Assembly: GCF_020911865.1 (NCBI RefSeq)
Contig: NZ_CP087131.1
Location: 1,364,001-1,428,000, forward strand
Direction of reading: 5' to 3'
DNA from: Chryseobacterium sp. C-71
GTDB lineage: Bacteria > Bacteroidota > Bacteroidia > Flavobacteriales > Weeksellaceae
DNA length: 64,000 bases
Positions within the stretch are counted from its first letter, which is position 1. The number at the start of each line of letters is the position of its first letter. Made by a program: the position numbers and the translations under genes. Positions 45,416 to 56,892 of this stretch are shown piece after piece. The notes beneath the pieces are model-generated. The model ran no database searches. It saw nothing but the letters and a program-made list of their open reading frames with translations, and was not told the DNA's origin.

Positions 45416-46480
45416 TTATGAATGTGTTTTTTTTATCAATTTCATATCACTCTCCACCATTATTTTCACCAATTCATCGAAGCTTGTTCTTGTAGGGTTC
45501 CAACCCAGCAATGTTTTCGCTTTAGTAGGATTTCCTAATAACTGCTCTACCTCTGCCGGGCGGAAATATTTTGGATCCACTTCTATTAATACCTTTCCTG
45601 AAACAGCATCAAGTCCTTTTTCATCCACACCTTCTCCTTCCCACACAATATCCACTCCAGCAATTTTAAAAGCTTTAGTACAAAATTCTCTTACAGTATG
45701 CATCTCTCCGGTAGCAATTACAAAGTCTTCCGGTGTATCATGCTGAAGCATCAGCCACATACATTCTACATAATCTTTTGCATATCCCCAATCTCTAAGT
45801 GCATCAAGATTACCCATGTACAGTTTATTCTGATACCCCTGAACTATTCTCGCAACAGCAAGTGTAATTTTTCGGGTAACAAAAGTTTCTCCTCGTCTTT
45901 CGCTTTCATGATTGAAAAGAATACCATTTACAGCATACATTCCATAAGATTCGCGATAATTCTTAGTGATCCAAAACCCATACATTTTTGCAACGCCATA
46001 AGGGCTTCTTGGATAGAACGGAGTGGTTTCACTTTGTGGTACTTCTTGTACCAAACCATATAATTCGGATGTTGATGCCTGATAAATTCTCACTTTCTTA
46101 TCCATCTCTAATATACGCACTGCTTCAAGAAGTCTTAATGTACCTACTGCATCTGTTTCAGCAGTATATTCCGGAACATCAAAACTAACCTTCACATGAC
46201 TTTGCGCAGCAAGATTATAAATTTCGTCAGGTTTGACCATCTGAATAATCCTTATAAGCGAGCTGGAGTCTGTCATATCTCCATAATGAAGATTTACAAG
46301 TCTTTTTGTATGCATATCTCTTACCCACTCATCCAAATATAGATGTTCAATACGATCTGTATTAAATGATGAAGCTCTCCTAATAATACCATGAACCTCA
46401 TACCCTTTTTCAAGCAATAATTCTGCTAAAAAAGACCCATCTTGTCCTGTAATACCTGTAATTAAGGCTATTTTACTCAT
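45416..46480 (-). CDS. gmd: GDP-mannose 4,6-dehydratase
   Basis: 354 residues, makes GDP-4-keto-6-deoxy-D-mannose. Motifs: [27 protein letters not shown] (NADP), [31 protein letters not shown] (catalytic Thr, Glu, Tyr and Lys) and [12 protein letters not shown]. It feeds both fcl (GDP-fucose) and the RMD-like gene. Confidence 0.96.
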   Translation of the reverse strand: MSKIALITGITGQDGSFLAELLLEKGYEVHGIIRRASSFNTDRIEHLYLDEWVRDMHTKRLVNLHYGDMTDSSSLIRIIQMVKPDEIYNLAAQSHVKVSFDVPEYTAETDAVGTLRLLEAVRILEMDKKVRIYQASTSELYGLVQEVPQSETTPFYPRSPYGVAKMYGFWITKNYRESYGMYAVNGILFNHESERRGETFVTRKITLAVARIVQGYQNKLYMGNLDALRDWGYAKDYVECMWLMLQHDTPEDFVIATGEMHTVREFCTKAFKIAGVDIVWEGEGVDEKGLDAVSGKVLIEVDPKYFRPAEVEQLLGNPTKAKTLLGWNPTRTSFDELVKIMVESDMKLIKKTHS

Positions 46481-47369
46481 TTGTTATTTTTTTTATAAAT
46501 ATATTAATTAAAATCTGATTTATTCTGAACGCCAAATTTATGAATTTTAATTCAAACCCTTTAGCTGTGTTACTTTTTGAATTTAAAATTTTACCTATAT
46601 GAAAAAAACTGCTTTTTTCTAATTTCTTTCTTATGCGAGAATATTCAAAATCAGTTAAATTCTTATGAATTTTACTTCTAAATTTCAATATCGCCACCTG
46701 TGCATTGGTGTACTGTGTTTCTCTTTTATATATTGAAATTTTATTCTCATGCATTCTGTAAAGCATTAGAGGAATATCTACATTAATCAATCTACCATAA
46801 TGTGATAATTTTAACCAAAGATCTAGATCTTCAGCAGCATCAATATGCTCATCATAATCTCCTACTTGATTTAGTAATTTTTTATTGATTAAAACTGAAG
46901 GATGATTAAACATTGTAGCTCCGGTTATTCCTCTTCTGATAATGTTTTTATGAGAAAGTGGCAAAGAAATATTTGCAATAATATTCCCCTCAGAATCAAT
47001 ATGTTTATATTGAGTTCCAATTGCAGCAACATTACTGTTTATATATTCTAATTGTTTTTCAAATCTGTTTGGTAAGGCAACATCATCACCGTCTATTCTA
47101 GCAATCCAATTGTATTGACATTGCGTGATGCCAAAATTAAGAGACTTAGTAAGACCATGATTTAATCTTTTGATATGTTTTATTCTAGGGTCTCTAAACG
47201 CATCAATAATCTCCCCTGTATTGTCTGTAGAACCATCATTGATAATAATAAATTCAAAATAAGGATAGGTTTGATTTAGAATACTTTCAATAGTCTCCGC
47301 AATGTATTTCCCATCATTGTAAGTACAAAGGAGTACAGAAATCCATGTTTTTTGTTCAGTGATAGACAT
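46473..47369 (-). CDS. Glycosyltransferase family 2
   Basis: 298 residues from the ATG at 47369 ([20 protein letters not shown]); a TTG further upstream would overlap the fucosyltransferase. GT-A motifs: [33 protein letters not shown] (DXD) and EDLDLWLKL. Overlaps gmd by 8 bp. Confidence 0.87.
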   Translation of the reverse strand: MSITEQKTWISVLLCTYNDGKYIAETIESILNQTYPYFEFIIINDGSTDNTGEIIDAFRDPRIKHIKRLNHGLTKSLNFGITQCQYNWIARIDGDDVALPNRFEKQLEYINSNVAAIGTQYKHIDSEGNIIANISLPLSHKNIIRRGITGATMFNHPSVLINKKLLNQVGDYDEHIDAAEDLDLWLKLSHYGRLINVDIPLMLYRMHENKISIYKRETQYTNAQVAILKFRSKIHKNLTDFEYSRIRKKLEKSSFFHIGKILNSKSNTAKGFELKFINLAFRINQILINIFIKKITNE

Positions 47370-47371
47370 AT

Positions 47372-48169
47372 TTATAGCTTTATCCAATTTTTTGGAAAAA
47401 TATTTAATTTTTGATTTGGAAGATTAATCCATTTTGAGGGTGCAATAACTATCTTGTCAGAATTTCGATTAAGGTAGGCTCCCCACCAGCTAAACGTACT
47501 GTTGGCAATGATGTTATGTTTACAGTTTGACATTAGAAACATATCTATATAAGCATTTTCTTTAGTATTCCAATCTATATATTCTGCATTAGAAATATTG
47601 AAATTCTCCTTTACCCAAGCCATATCATCTGAAAAAAAAATAAAAATGGGATTTTCAACTTTTTGTTTTATCATTTCTATGGAATCTTTGTAGTACTGAA
47701 TAGTACAAATATTACCATAAATACTATTCAATCCGATATAATCTCCCCTTCTTATGTGTATGCTTACAGATTGTGAGTTTTTTATTTTGTTTAATACCAA
47801 TTTATTTTCATCATTAAGAGACACATTAAAATTAAATAAATCTAACGTAGCTGGCGTAAAAAAATCTAAATCATGCCAATAACCATAAAATACTTTATTT
47901 TGCATATTTGAAGATTCAATCATTTCTCCTTTATTTAAAAGTCTATTTTTTAGTTTAAATAAATTAATTATAAAATTAGACTTTAAGCTTTTTGGTGGAA
48001 GAGAAATATCCTGAAAACAATTTTTCAATTCAAAGCCATTGTGATCCCCCAATTCTTTTCTTCCATAAAACCCCACTATATCATCTTTACAATTAGAAAG
48101 CAAATAATTATAAAATACATACTGGAACATTTGATTTCCCAATCCTCCTTTAAAAGCTATTATTTTCAT
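47372..48169 (-). CDS. Alpha-1,2-fucosyltransferase (GT11)
   Basis: 265 residues. Start MKIIAFKGGLGNQMFQYVFY, donor-binding VSIHIRRGDYIG (about 135-146) and terminal IIANSTFSWWGAYLNRN: the three GT11 hallmarks. It transfers fucose from GDP-fucose, which the gmd and fcl products supply. It overlaps the polymerase gene by 20 bp. Confidence 0.9.
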   Translation of the reverse strand: MKIIAFKGGLGNQMFQYVFYNYLLSNCKDDIVGFYGRKELGDHNGFELKNCFQDISLPPKSLKSNFIINLFKLKNRLLNKGEMIESSNMQNKVFYGYWHDLDFFTPATLDLFNFNVSLNDENKLVLNKIKNSQSVSIHIRRGDYIGLNSIYGNICTIQYYKDSIEMIKQKVENPIFIFFSDDMAWVKENFNISNAEYIDWNTKENAYIDMFLMSNCKHNIIANSTFSWWGAYLNRNSDKIVIAPSKWINLPNQKLNIFPKNWIKL

Positions 48170-49469
48170 ATTTATTTTGTGATTTTTTTTTTATTATTAT
48201 GATACGTAAAAATAACAATCCCAAGAAAAACATCATTGTTTGAATAGCCCATTGTATTATATTGTCACCGTAAGTTGGGAGCATAATAAGTTGTGGAAAG
48301 CCAGTCATCATAAAACCTAAACTTTTAATATAAACAGAACGATGCATAAAACATCTATTAATGAAAAATAACATAACAACATTAAAAACAATTGATACAA
48401 CGACTGTAAAAATACCCATTTGCCATGCCGAAACTGCGTAGGCAGATACTCCAGTATTAAAAGTTTCACTGGTATCTCCTAATAGATAAGGTACTCTTCG
48501 GGAAGGAATGCCTGAAACTTCAGAATTAAAACTTGTAGCAGTTGGTTTTTCATTCCAGACTACTCTTGGAATAAATTTGAGAAGACTACCTAAGTATGGA
48601 TTAAACCCGGCAAATTCCTCACCATCATATTTTAGTAAAGCTGTACTGTAAGCAAAACTATTAAGTTTTGTATTGAATTCTTCTAAAGCAAGATTGAATA
48701 CATCATTTTGTTTAATACTTACATCCGAATCAGAAACCCGACTAGATGAAAGATATGGTAGTAAAACAATTGAAAAAACAAGAAAAACTGCTGTAAAAAC
48801 TGATATCGCAACTTTTTTAGCTTTCTTTTCTTCACGTTTGTATATGAAATAAAGAACATATATTAATCCTAATAAATAGATTCTACTTCCACCCAAAACC
48901 AGAACAATTGATAATGTGATCAAAACTGATCCTATCCACTTTTTTCTTTTTTCATCTGCCCCGTATAGAAAATAGACCCAAAAATATGCTACTAAAAAGT
49001 TACTAAAGAAAGCTAAAACTTGTAAAACCCCACCTTGTTGATTTTCAATAGAGTTATTCTCCATATAATCTAGATTATTCTTTACCAAAAAAATTATGTA
49101 TATAATTAAAAATATAAAACTAAATCTAAAAAAGAATATATCTCTAATGTTCTCCTTATAATAGATTACTCTATAATTGGTAAAATTTATCTTCCTTTTC
49201 CTAAATAATATCGTAAATAGTAGAAGTATAGCATTATAGAATATGAGCTCTTTTATTAAAAGTTTATAATAAAAGTTCATATCAATTTTAAGAAAATCAA
49301 AAACAATAGTATAGCCCAATAATGTTAAAGTTATTGGGATAAAATACCACATTACAAATGCTATTGTTATAAAAATCTTTAAGAGATTGTGAATCTCAAT
49401 TTTTTTATTTATATAGACTAAATTTATGGATATTAATACTAATAATATAATTACATAAAATTCTAACAT
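48150..49469 (-). CDS. wzy: Oligosaccharide repeat-unit polymerase (Wzy-like)
   Basis: 439 residues with about eleven to twelve hydrophobic helices and a large periplasmic loop (about 230-330, with SSRVSDSD and FIPRVVWNEKPTA). No other polymerase candidate lies in the cluster, and the flippase precedes it. The call rests on topology and position, since Wzy proteins share little sequence. Confidence 0.75.
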   Translation of the reverse strand: MLEFYVIILLVLISINLVYINKKIEIHNLLKIFITIAFVMWYFIPITLTLLGYTIVFDFLKIDMNFYYKLLIKELIFYNAILLLFTILFRKRKINFTNYRVIYYKENIRDIFFFRFSFIFLIIYIIFLVKNNLDYMENNSIENQQGGVLQVLAFFSNFLVAYFWVYFLYGADEKRKKWIGSVLITLSIVLVLGGSRIYLLGLIYVLYFIYKREEKKAKKVAISVFTAVFLVFSIVLLPYLSSSRVSDSDVSIKQNDVFNLALEEFNTKLNSFAYSTALLKYDGEEFAGFNPYLGSLLKFIPRVVWNEKPTATSFNSEVSGIPSRRVPYLLGDTSETFNTGVSAYAVSAWQMGIFTVVVSIVFNVVMLFFINRCFMHRSVYIKSLGFMMTGFPQLIMLPTYGDNIIQWAIQTMMFFLGLLFLRIIIIKKKSQNKYENNSF

Positions 49470-49473
49470 CCTA

Positions 49474-50736
49474 TTATTTAATATTGGATTTTGAAAACTT
49501 ACTACTAACGAATAATGTTATGACACCTGAAATAATAAATGATATTAAAGTACATATTACTGCACCTTCAAACTGAAAATATTTGATAAATAAATAACCA
49601 AAAATTACCGTAAATAGCCCTGGCAGTAAATTGCTAAGAACTAAAATTTTTGCTTTTTTATAATAATAAATTTCATAGATAGAAACTTGTCCTATTGCAT
49701 AAAAGGCTGTACCTACTACAAGATAAGGAAGACTCCAGGAAACATCAATATATTTTGCATCTAGTAATATTCTTACAATAAAATCATTGAATAACATAAA
49801 AAACATAAACACAAATATCCAAAATAATATAGAGTATTTTTTTAAAGCTTTATTAGCATTTGATATATACCCTGGATTATTTTTTTCATTAGCATAAGCT
49901 ATTGGAACATACATATTACTTACGACAGCTATAAAAGCACTAGCCGGTGTGAGTGCCAAAGCAACCATAAGACTGTAATTTGCAACATCTGCTTTTGTAA
50001 GTAGTGCATCTAAGTACCATCTACAGATCATATTTTGAAGCCATATAAAAAAACCCCACAGTAAAAATGGTAGTGAAAATTTTAATATAAGTGAAAAAAT
50101 TTCCTTGAATTTTGCAATGCTAAAGTGTTTCAGCCTGATATTTTTTCTTTCAAAGCATATACTCAAAACAATAGTTAATAAAGAAGAAATAATACTACTA
50201 GAAATAAACAAAATAACATCAGGCGAGCTGTAGAATACAAAATATAAAATAATTATTAATTGTGTACTAAATTCAATCGTTCTGATGATTAATAACGTCA
50301 ATCTTTTTTTTTGACTATTAAGCGTTACCATAAAAAGCGTGCGATACACTTTTGTTAAAATAAACAATAATAATAGTAATGAAATATCTTTCCAAATAAC
50401 GGGTAAGAAAATTTTGATGAAAGGAAGTAGTAATAAATATACTATAAAAAATAATAAGTGAATACAAAGTATATAAATGTAGTTGGATTTTAGCTTACCA
50501 TCTTCTTTATACTCGATAAGATATTTTTCTATCGCAGAATGTAAAGAGAGAAACGGCAACATCGAAATTAAACTATATATAGAAAGTATAAGTGCATAAA
50601 AACCATATTGTTCTTTAGATAAATTTGAAGATGCCAGCTTAGTAATAACAATAATAGAAAAAAATTCTAAAAAATTGTTTGCAATTACCAACGATATTTC
50701 TACATATCTTTCTTTTTGTAAGCTAAAATATTTCAC
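49474..50736 (-). CDS. wzx: Lipid-linked oligosaccharide flippase (Wzx-like)
   Basis: 420 residues with twelve or so hydrophobic helices and the polysaccharide-biosynthesis (MATE-like) fold. GTG start. Likely moves undecaprenyl-linked repeat units to the periplasm. It lies 4 bp before the polymerase gene. Confidence 0.82.
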   Translation of the reverse strand: MKYFSLQKERYVEISLVIANNFLEFFSIIVITKLASSNLSKEQYGFYALILSIYSLISMLPFLSLHSAIEKYLIEYKEDGKLKSNYIYILCIHLLFFIVYLLLLPFIKIFLPVIWKDISLLLLLFILTKVYRTLFMVTLNSQKKRLTLLIIRTIEFSTQLIIILYFVFYSSPDVILFISSSIISSLLTIVLSICFERKNIRLKHFSIAKFKEIFSLILKFSLPFLLWGFFIWLQNMICRWYLDALLTKADVANYSLMVALALTPASAFIAVVSNMYVPIAYANEKNNPGYISNANKALKKYSILFWIFVFMFFMLFNDFIVRILLDAKYIDVSWSLPYLVVGTAFYAIGQVSIYEIYYYKKAKILVLSNLLPGLFTVIFGYLFIKYFQFEGAVICTLISFIISGVITLFVSSKFSKSNIK

Positions 50737-50919
50737 AATACTACTCTTAATAATCTTAAAATCATTATTGAAACTTAGATTTTACTTCTAAATAAAGTAA
50801 CTAAACTATTAAGTTCATAGCAGAAAAATTGCTTGATACCTATATTACTTTAGCTCTATATTTTCTCTTCGTTATCAATCTTTTTGGTAGACTTATTATT
50901 TAGGTTGAATACAATATTT

Positions 50920-51261
50920 TTATGCTCTATTATAATCATCTTCAATTCTTACAATATCATCTTCGCCGAAATAGGTCCCGTACTGAACCTCAATAAAAAC
51001 TACAGGATCTTGTGTCTTGTTTTCAATTCTGTGATGAGCACCTAGCGGTATTTGAGCAACTTCTCCCACATTATAATTTCGAATAGTTTCATCAATCGTA
51101 ATTGTTCCTATCCCGGATACAATAGTCCAAACTTCTGCCCTATGATGATGATATTGTAAAGACAATCTTCCCCCGGGTTTTACCAGAATTTTTTTCACTT
51201 TATGTGTTTCAGCATCTTCTAAAACCCAATATTCACCCCAAGGTCTTATATCATGTTCCAT
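50920..51261 (-). CDS. Mannose-6-phosphate isomerase-type cupin
   Basis: 113 residues, the cupin fold of the ManC C-terminal domain (RPWGEYWVLED, GGRLSLQYHHHRAEVW, VGEVAQIPLGAHHRIEN). In many bacteria this is fused to the guanylyltransferase; here it is a separate gene 2 bp after it. It should isomerise fructose-6-phosphate to mannose-6-phosphate. Confidence 0.88.
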   Translation of the reverse strand: MEHDIRPWGEYWVLEDAETHKVKKILVKPGGRLSLQYHHHRAEVWTIVSGIGTITIDETIRNYNVGEVAQIPLGAHHRIENKTQDPVVFIEVQYGTYFGEDDIVRIEDDYNRA

Positions 51262-51263
51262 AA

Positions 51264-52262
51264 TTATCTTAATTTTGATTTGTTTTTTTCTAAATTTTCG
51301 TAAATACTCTTCACCTGCTGTGCATTATCTTTTTTAAGTATCAAGATAGCATCTTCTGTAAATATTAATATGCTTTCATTGATACCTAAAAATTCTGTAT
51401 GAATAGTTGTGCCTATCACCATATTTCCATACTGATCTACAGGATGCCCTTTTCCTAAAAGATAATCGTAAATAGATTCAAAGGATCCCATGTCAGACCA
51501 ACGAAATTCACCAATCACAGCCTTTAATTTTTTTGTTCTTTCCATTACAGCATAATCAACTGATATAGATGGAATCAACAAACTTTCTTCTAATGGAAGC
51601 TGGCCTTGCTCAGATTTATTAAAAGCTTTCACTACTGCCTTAAAAAGGGCGGGTTCGTAAGCTTCTAATTCTGCTAAAAAAACTTTTGCTTTAAAACAAA
51701 ACATACCAGAATTCCAGAAAAAATTACCATCCTTCAAAAATTCTCTTGCCGTTTCTGCGTTAGGTTTTTCACGGAACGATAACACTTTATTTTCTTTGAT
51801 TTGAATATACCCATAACCAGTTTCTGGTTTTGTAGGATTCAAGCCAAATGTAACAATAGAATCCTCTTTTGCAAGCAAAATTGCGTGATGTATAGATCGT
51901 AAATAAGCTTCCTCATCTTCAATAAGATGATCTGAAGGAGTAACTACTAAGATATCTTCTTCATTTGCTTGTAATGCCGCAAAAGCAATAGCAGCGGCTG
52001 TATTCCGTGGAATAGCCTCTCGAATTTCAGTAAACTCCTGAATATTTAAAGCCTTTAAAGCTTTTATCGATAGTAAATAATTATCCACATTACCAACAAT
52101 AAATAATTCAGAACAGCATTCTCTATTTCTTAATACTGTTTGTTGAAATAAAGATTTACCTTCAAATAAATCTAAATATTGCTTAGGACTACTTTTCCGA
52201 GATAGCGGCCATAGTCTACTGCCTACACCGCCTGTTAATACTACGTTTATAGTTTTTGACAT
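51264..52262 (-). CDS. manC: Mannose-1-phosphate guanylyltransferase
   Basis: 332 residues from the ATG at 52262. Motifs: VLTGGVGSRLWPLSRKSSPKQYLDLF (nucleotide binding, near residue 8), VTPSDHLIED, EKPNAETA and GNFFWNSGMFCF. It makes GDP-mannose for Gmd. It lacks the C-terminal isomerase domain, which is the next gene. Confidence 0.93.
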   Translation of the reverse strand: MSKTINVVLTGGVGSRLWPLSRKSSPKQYLDLFEGKSLFQQTVLRNRECCSELFIVGNVDNYLLSIKALKALNIQEFTEIREAIPRNTAAAIAFAALQANEEDILVVTPSDHLIEDEEAYLRSIHHAILLAKEDSIVTFGLNPTKPETGYGYIQIKENKVLSFREKPNAETAREFLKDGNFFWNSGMFCFKAKVFLAELEAYEPALFKAVVKAFNKSEQGQLPLEESLLIPSISVDYAVMERTKKLKAVIGEFRWSDMGSFESIYDYLLGKGHPVDQYGNMVIGTTIHTEFLGINESILIFTEDAILILKKDNAQQVKSIYENLEKNKSKLR

Positions 52263-52267
52263 ATTTT

Positions 52268-54619
52268 CTAAAATATTTTCTGCCACCATTTCTTTTCTTC
52301 GGCATTATAGCCGTATCCATATTTGTTACCATAACCTAAATATTGTGATTCAACATCATTAAGCACGAAACCTACATTCTTGATTTTTTCTGATTCTATA
52401 TTAGAATTAGCAAAATCAATCAATGTCTTTTCAGTATACTTAGATCTTGTAACATATAATGTTGCATCAGCCATTGTTGCAAATAGGAAAGTGTCAGTAA
52501 CCAGCATTAATGGTGCAGTATCTAGAATAATATAATCATAATTAGATTTTAAATTCTCTAATAATACTTCATATCTTCCATTTGTTAGTAATTCGGTCGG
52601 GTTGGGAGGAATACCGCCTGAATAAATGACGTCTAAGTAAGGATTAAAAGTAGACACATGTATGATATCATTAAGAATGGTTTTATCATTGTGTAGGTAT
52701 TCGGTAAGTCCTATTAAACCTTTTCTAGCCGGATTATATCTCTGAAGCTGAGGATTTCTTATATCTGAACCGATGATAATTACTTTTTTCTTCGGTGAAG
52801 CTAAAGTAAGAGCAAGGTTTACCGATACAAATGTCTTACCCTCACCTTTTACAGTGGAAGTTACAAATACTACCTTAGCTTTTTTCTTAGGCAGCATAAA
52901 ATTCATATTAGTAATTAATATTCTAAAAGCTTCTGCCATAGGAGATAGATCATTAATTTTCACCAACTCCGGTTGCCCTTTAACCAACGTAGGAATTTCT
53001 GCAATTACAGGTTTATTTCTAGATAACTTTTCAAGATCATGTTTGGTGAGAATCTTATCATTAAATAGTTCTTTAAGATAAATAACTATGAAAGGCAAAA
53101 GTAATCCAAACAAAAGTGCAAGTGATAAAAATATGATTTTTTTCGGTGATACTGGTTTAGCGGACGCATAAGCAAAATCTACAATTCTTGCTTTATTTGC
53201 AGTTACCGCTAAAGAGATTGCTGTCTCTTCTCTTTTCTGTAATAAAAGTAAATAAAGGCTCTCTTTTATTTGCTGTTGTCTTTCTATATCTCTAAATAAT
53301 TTTTCTTGATTAGGAATTTTTGATATTCTTGAAGAAACTTTATTTTGCTCCGCTACATATTGGTTTTTAGCAAACTCTAAGCCTGCTTTACTTTTATTCA
53401 AACTTTCCAATAACGAAGATCTTAATGACGAAATTTGATTATTTAGATCAATAACTAATGGATTTTGTGGCGTAGCATTCTCAAGCAGCCTGTTTCTGTC
53501 TATTACTAACTGATTATAGATGGAGATGTTACTTACAGCTTCAGAGCTTTTCAAACCTATATTTGAAGGAAGCACTTGTCCATTACCTTTTTTAGCCATA
53601 AAACCAATTAATGCATTGGTAATATCTAATTCTGAATCTATCTCAATCTCTTTCGTACGAGCTCCAGCTGAGCTTTCAAGACCTAATTTTGCTTCAGTTT
53701 CCAAATCAGTAATTTGATTAGAACTTTTAAATCGTTCTTTACGACCTTCAACTTCACCTAGATCATTTGCAATAATATTTATTCTCTCATCAATAAAATC
53801 ACGTGTTATTTCAGATTCTGAATTTTTATCTTTAATAGCATCACTATTATAAACTTCGACAAGGTTATTGAGGATATCTTTGGCCTTGTCTGTGTTGCTA
53901 TAATTTAAGGATAAACTAATTACCGTAGCATCCTTATTAGCTAAAGTTACAAGTAAAATTTTTTGTAGCTCACTTACTTTATCATCTACAGAAAAGTAAG
54001 TAAAAGAAAGATTTTCTACATCCCCTGCTTTAACCTTATTAAATTTAGAATTGCGTAAAATAATAATGTTCGCATACGGGAGATTGATGGTTTTATTAAA
54101 AGCAGTTTTAATATCACTTGAGAATTCCTCAGAACTTAACACAATATTTTTCCCTGAAAACTTTACATTGATAGGTTTTTGGGGTTTAGATGCAAATGGT
54201 TTTTCATTCAACACCTTTACAGTGAAAGGGCTAGTGTCTTTATAAAGTTCCTGAGTCTTTAGTTTATCTTTGGAATATATTGAAGTTTGCAGATCTAAAT
54301 TTTTAACGACATCACGCATCAATTTTTTAGACTTAAATATCTCTATTTCATTATCAACACTATTAGTACCCATCCCCCCAAGTCCAGACAGATCTTGTAA
54401 AATACCAAATTCTCCACCTACTGAAGGTGTAGCTTTTGCATCTTTTATAAGAACAGATGATTGAATGCTATATAATGGAGTAACCGTTTTTAAATAAAAA
54501 TAAACTAAAAATATTGATATCATTGGAACTATTACAAACCATATCCAATGATGTAAATAGGGCTTAACAATATCTTGAATATTAATTTCGTTTGATTCCT
54601 CTTGTGTTGAATTATTCAT
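52268..54619 (-). CDS. wzc: Polysaccharide co-polymerase / tyrosine autokinase
   Basis: 783 residues. N-terminal Wzz domain, with membrane helices at about 30-50 and 505-530 and a coiled-coil periplasmic part between. The C-terminal BY-kinase has Walker [16 protein letters not shown], Walker A' VIIIGSDIR and the [10 protein letters not shown] region. A Tyr-rich tail ([13 protein letters not shown]) ends the protein. It controls chain length with Wza. Its stop is 5 bp before manC. Confidence 0.92.
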   Translation of the reverse strand: MNNSTQEESNEINIQDIVKPYLHHWIWFVIVPMISIFLVYFYLKTVTPLYSIQSSVLIKDAKATPSVGGEFGILQDLSGLGGMGTNSVDNEIEIFKSKKLMRDVVKNLDLQTSIYSKDKLKTQELYKDTSPFTVKVLNEKPFASKPQKPINVKFSGKNIVLSSEEFSSDIKTAFNKTINLPYANIIILRNSKFNKVKAGDVENLSFTYFSVDDKVSELQKILLVTLANKDATVISLSLNYSNTDKAKDILNNLVEVYNSDAIKDKNSESEITRDFIDERINIIANDLGEVEGRKERFKSSNQITDLETEAKLGLESSAGARTKEIEIDSELDITNALIGFMAKKGNGQVLPSNIGLKSSEAVSNISIYNQLVIDRNRLLENATPQNPLVIDLNNQISSLRSSLLESLNKSKAGLEFAKNQYVAEQNKVSSRISKIPNQEKLFRDIERQQQIKESLYLLLLQKREETAISLAVTANKARIVDFAYASAKPVSPKKIIFLSLALLFGLLLPFIVIYLKELFNDKILTKHDLEKLSRNKPVIAEIPTLVKGQPELVKINDLSPMAEAFRILITNMNFMLPKKKAKVVFVTSTVKGEGKTFVSVNLALTLASPKKKVIIIGSDIRNPQLQRYNPARKGLIGLTEYLHNDKTILNDIIHVSTFNPYLDVIYSGGIPPNPTELLTNGRYEVLLENLKSNYDYIILDTAPLMLVTDTFLFATMADATLYVTRSKYTEKTLIDFANSNIESEKIKNVGFVLNDVESQYLGYGNKYGYGYNAEEKKWWQKIF

Positions 54620-54693
54620 TTAAAATAATTATTTTTTTTAGATTTACAAATGTACAATTATACTTTGTTTTGGGATTATGTTTATGAATATTC

Positions 54694-55989
54694 TTATAAC
54701 CTAGCATCTACTTGATTTCTTGGTAGAAAAGATTTAGTATCAAAAATAACAGTATTGTCATTTTTTAAATTTTCAAAATCAATTGTAAGAAACTGTGTAT
54801 GCGAAACTGCAATTATGATTGAATCATATTTATTGTCTTCGCTCAAATAGTCCAGCAACTTAATTCCATATTCGTCTCTCACTTCTTTTTTACTCGCCCA
54901 AGGGTCATAAACATCTACATTAATCCCATAATCTAAAAGTTCTTTATAGATATCGAACACTTTTGTATTTCTAATATCCGGACAATTTTCTTTAAAAGTA
55001 ACTCCTAAAATAAGCGCTTTTGAGTTTTTTATAACTTCTCCTTTAGCTATAAGTAATTTCACTACTTTAGCAGCAATAAATCTGGCAATAGAGTCATTTA
55101 CACGACGACCAGATAAGATGACATCAGGATGATAACCCAATTGCTCTGCCTTGTGTGCCAAATAATAAGGATCAACAGAAATACAATGACCACCTACTAA
55201 TCCTGGTCTGTATTTAAGAAAATTATATTTTGTGCCTGCCGCTTCCAAAACATCCGTTGTATCGATACCGATTCTGTCGAAGATCAATGCCAACTCATTT
55301 ACAAAAGAGATGTTAACATCTCTTTGTGCATTTTCTATAGCTTTTGACGCTTCTGCTACTTTAATACTAGGTGCAAGATGAGTTCCTGCTGTGATTATTT
55401 TTTTATATAATTCATCAACCTCAATTGCAATTTCGGGAGTTGATCCTGAAGTCACTTTCATTACTGAAGTCAGCGTATGTATTTTATCTCCTGGGTTAAT
55501 TCTTTCAGGTGAATATCCTACAAAAAAATCTTCATTGAATTTTAAATTAGAATGTTTTTCTAAAACGGGTACACAATCTTCTTCTGTACAACCCGGGAAA
55601 ACTGTTGATTCATAAATGACAATATCTCCTTTTTTGAGAATTCCGCCCAACATTTTTGATGCTGATAGCAATGGCTTTAAATCTGGAGCATTATATTTAT
55701 CTATAGGTGTTGGTACGGTTACAATAAAAATATTTGATTGTGAAATTTCGTTTAAATCAGCACTTGCCTTATAGCCAAATTCACCCTCAGATTCTATATA
55801 AAGATTAAGATGAGCATTAAGTTTTTCAATATCAGCTTCCAGCGTTACATCTACTCCATTATTTAGCTGTTCAGTTCTTTCTGAATTAATATCGAACCCC
55901 AAAACAGGAAAATATTTAGCAAATTCTAATGCCAATGGAAGTCCGACATAACCTTGGCCTATTATTACTATTTTGTAAGATTTCATCAT
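54694..55989 (-). CDS. UDP-N-acetyl-hexosamine dehydrogenase (WbpA/VipA type)
   Basis: 431 residues. Rossmann start IVIIGQGYVGLPLALEFAK; catalytic Cys in GGHCISVDPYYLAHKA (near residue 265); C-terminal domain KALILGVTFKENCPDIRNTK. It oxidises a UDP-HexNAc to a uronic acid (such as UDP-GalNAcA or ManNAcA). The exact isomer is unresolved. ATGs at 55989 and 55986. Confidence 0.9.
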   Translation of the reverse strand: MMKSYKIVIIGQGYVGLPLALEFAKYFPVLGFDINSERTEQLNNGVDVTLEADIEKLNAHLNLYIESEGEFGYKASADLNEISQSNIFIVTVPTPIDKYNAPDLKPLLSASKMLGGILKKGDIVIYESTVFPGCTEEDCVPVLEKHSNLKFNEDFFVGYSPERINPGDKIHTLTSVMKVTSGSTPEIAIEVDELYKKIITAGTHLAPSIKVAEASKAIENAQRDVNISFVNELALIFDRIGIDTTDVLEAAGTKYNFLKYRPGLVGGHCISVDPYYLAHKAEQLGYHPDVILSGRRVNDSIARFIAAKVVKLLIAKGEVIKNSKALILGVTFKENCPDIRNTKVFDIYKELLDYGINVDVYDPWASKKEVRDEYGIKLLDYLSEDNKYDSIIIAVSHTQFLTIDFENLKNDNTVIFDTKSFLPRNQVDARL

Positions 55990-56037
55990 TTAATTGATAT
56001 GATTGGTTGTGTTGATTACTGGTAAATATTTATTCTT

Positions 56038-56856
56038 TTACTTAGTAATTAAAGTTACCACTACAGCGGCAGCAGTTATTGCAATAGACGCTGCAGTTAA
56101 ATACAGACCTGTATTAGGATTCTGCTTAGCCTGAATATCTTTAGAATTATTTGTAGATACTATAATAGCATCACCTTGCTTTAAATTATAATAGGGAGAA
56201 TCAATAAGAGATGCATCTTGTAAGTTGACTTTACCATGAGAAACTACTCCATTTTCTGTCCTTATAACCAATACATCATTTCTTTTACCATACATCGTAA
56301 GATCACCTGCCATCCCCAAAGCATTCCAAATTGTTGCTTGACCATTCGCAACTGTATAATCACCTTGCCTGTTTACTTCTCCTAAAACTGTAACTTTAAA
56401 ATTTGTTAATCGTATGCTAATTGTAGGATTGATTACATACTTTAACATTTTTTCTCTCAACTCTTCTTTTAATTCAACTAAAGTCTTACCATTGGTATCT
56501 AAAATGCCCAAAATAGGAAAATCTATATTACCTTTTGTATCTACAATATAAGTAGGTCCTTGTATTGTCATCATTCCTTGGTTTGGTGTATTACCTCCTG
56601 CCAAAGTATTGGTTTGAATCATTTCTGAAGAAGAGTAATTCTGATTAAATGGTTTTACAACATCCATATCTTTTGCAGTGATAAGAATCACCAACTGGTC
56701 ACCAGGCTGAATAGTCGAATTAGAATTTCTCATCGAATTCTCAATAGCTACCTGTTCTATGTTTTGCATGTAATTTAAATCATTCTTCGCATTCGGATTT
56801 GTCCTGCAAGAAACAATTATGATTGCTGATAATATAATTAATATTTTACTCTTCAT
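56038..56856 (-). CDS. wza: Polysaccharide export lipoprotein (Wza-like)
   Basis: 272 residues. Lipobox VSC at residues 15-17 (Cys 17), then the Poly_export domain with PGDQLVILITAKD and YIVDTKGNIDFPILGILD, and a SLBB domain VTVLGEVNRQGDYTV. The C-terminal hydrophobic segment (about 250-270) suggests membrane insertion. Partner of Wzc. Confidence 0.92.
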   Translation of the reverse strand: MKSKILIILSAIIIVSCRTNPNAKNDLNYMQNIEQVAIENSMRNSNSTIQPGDQLVILITAKDMDVVKPFNQNYSSSEMIQTNTLAGGNTPNQGMMTIQGPTYIVDTKGNIDFPILGILDTNGKTLVELKEELREKMLKYVINPTISIRLTNFKVTVLGEVNRQGDYTVANGQATIWNALGMAGDLTMYGKRNDVLVIRTENGVVSHGKVNLQDASLIDSPYYNLKQGDAIIVSTNNSKDIQAKQNPNTGLYLTAASIAITAAAVVVTLITK

Positions 56857-56892
56857 GTCTTAAAATTGTGCAAATATACACTTATCTTTTTT

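Noticed and set aside
45276..45746. 156-residue plus-strand frame across fcl and gmd
   Set aside because: Antisense to two well supported genes.
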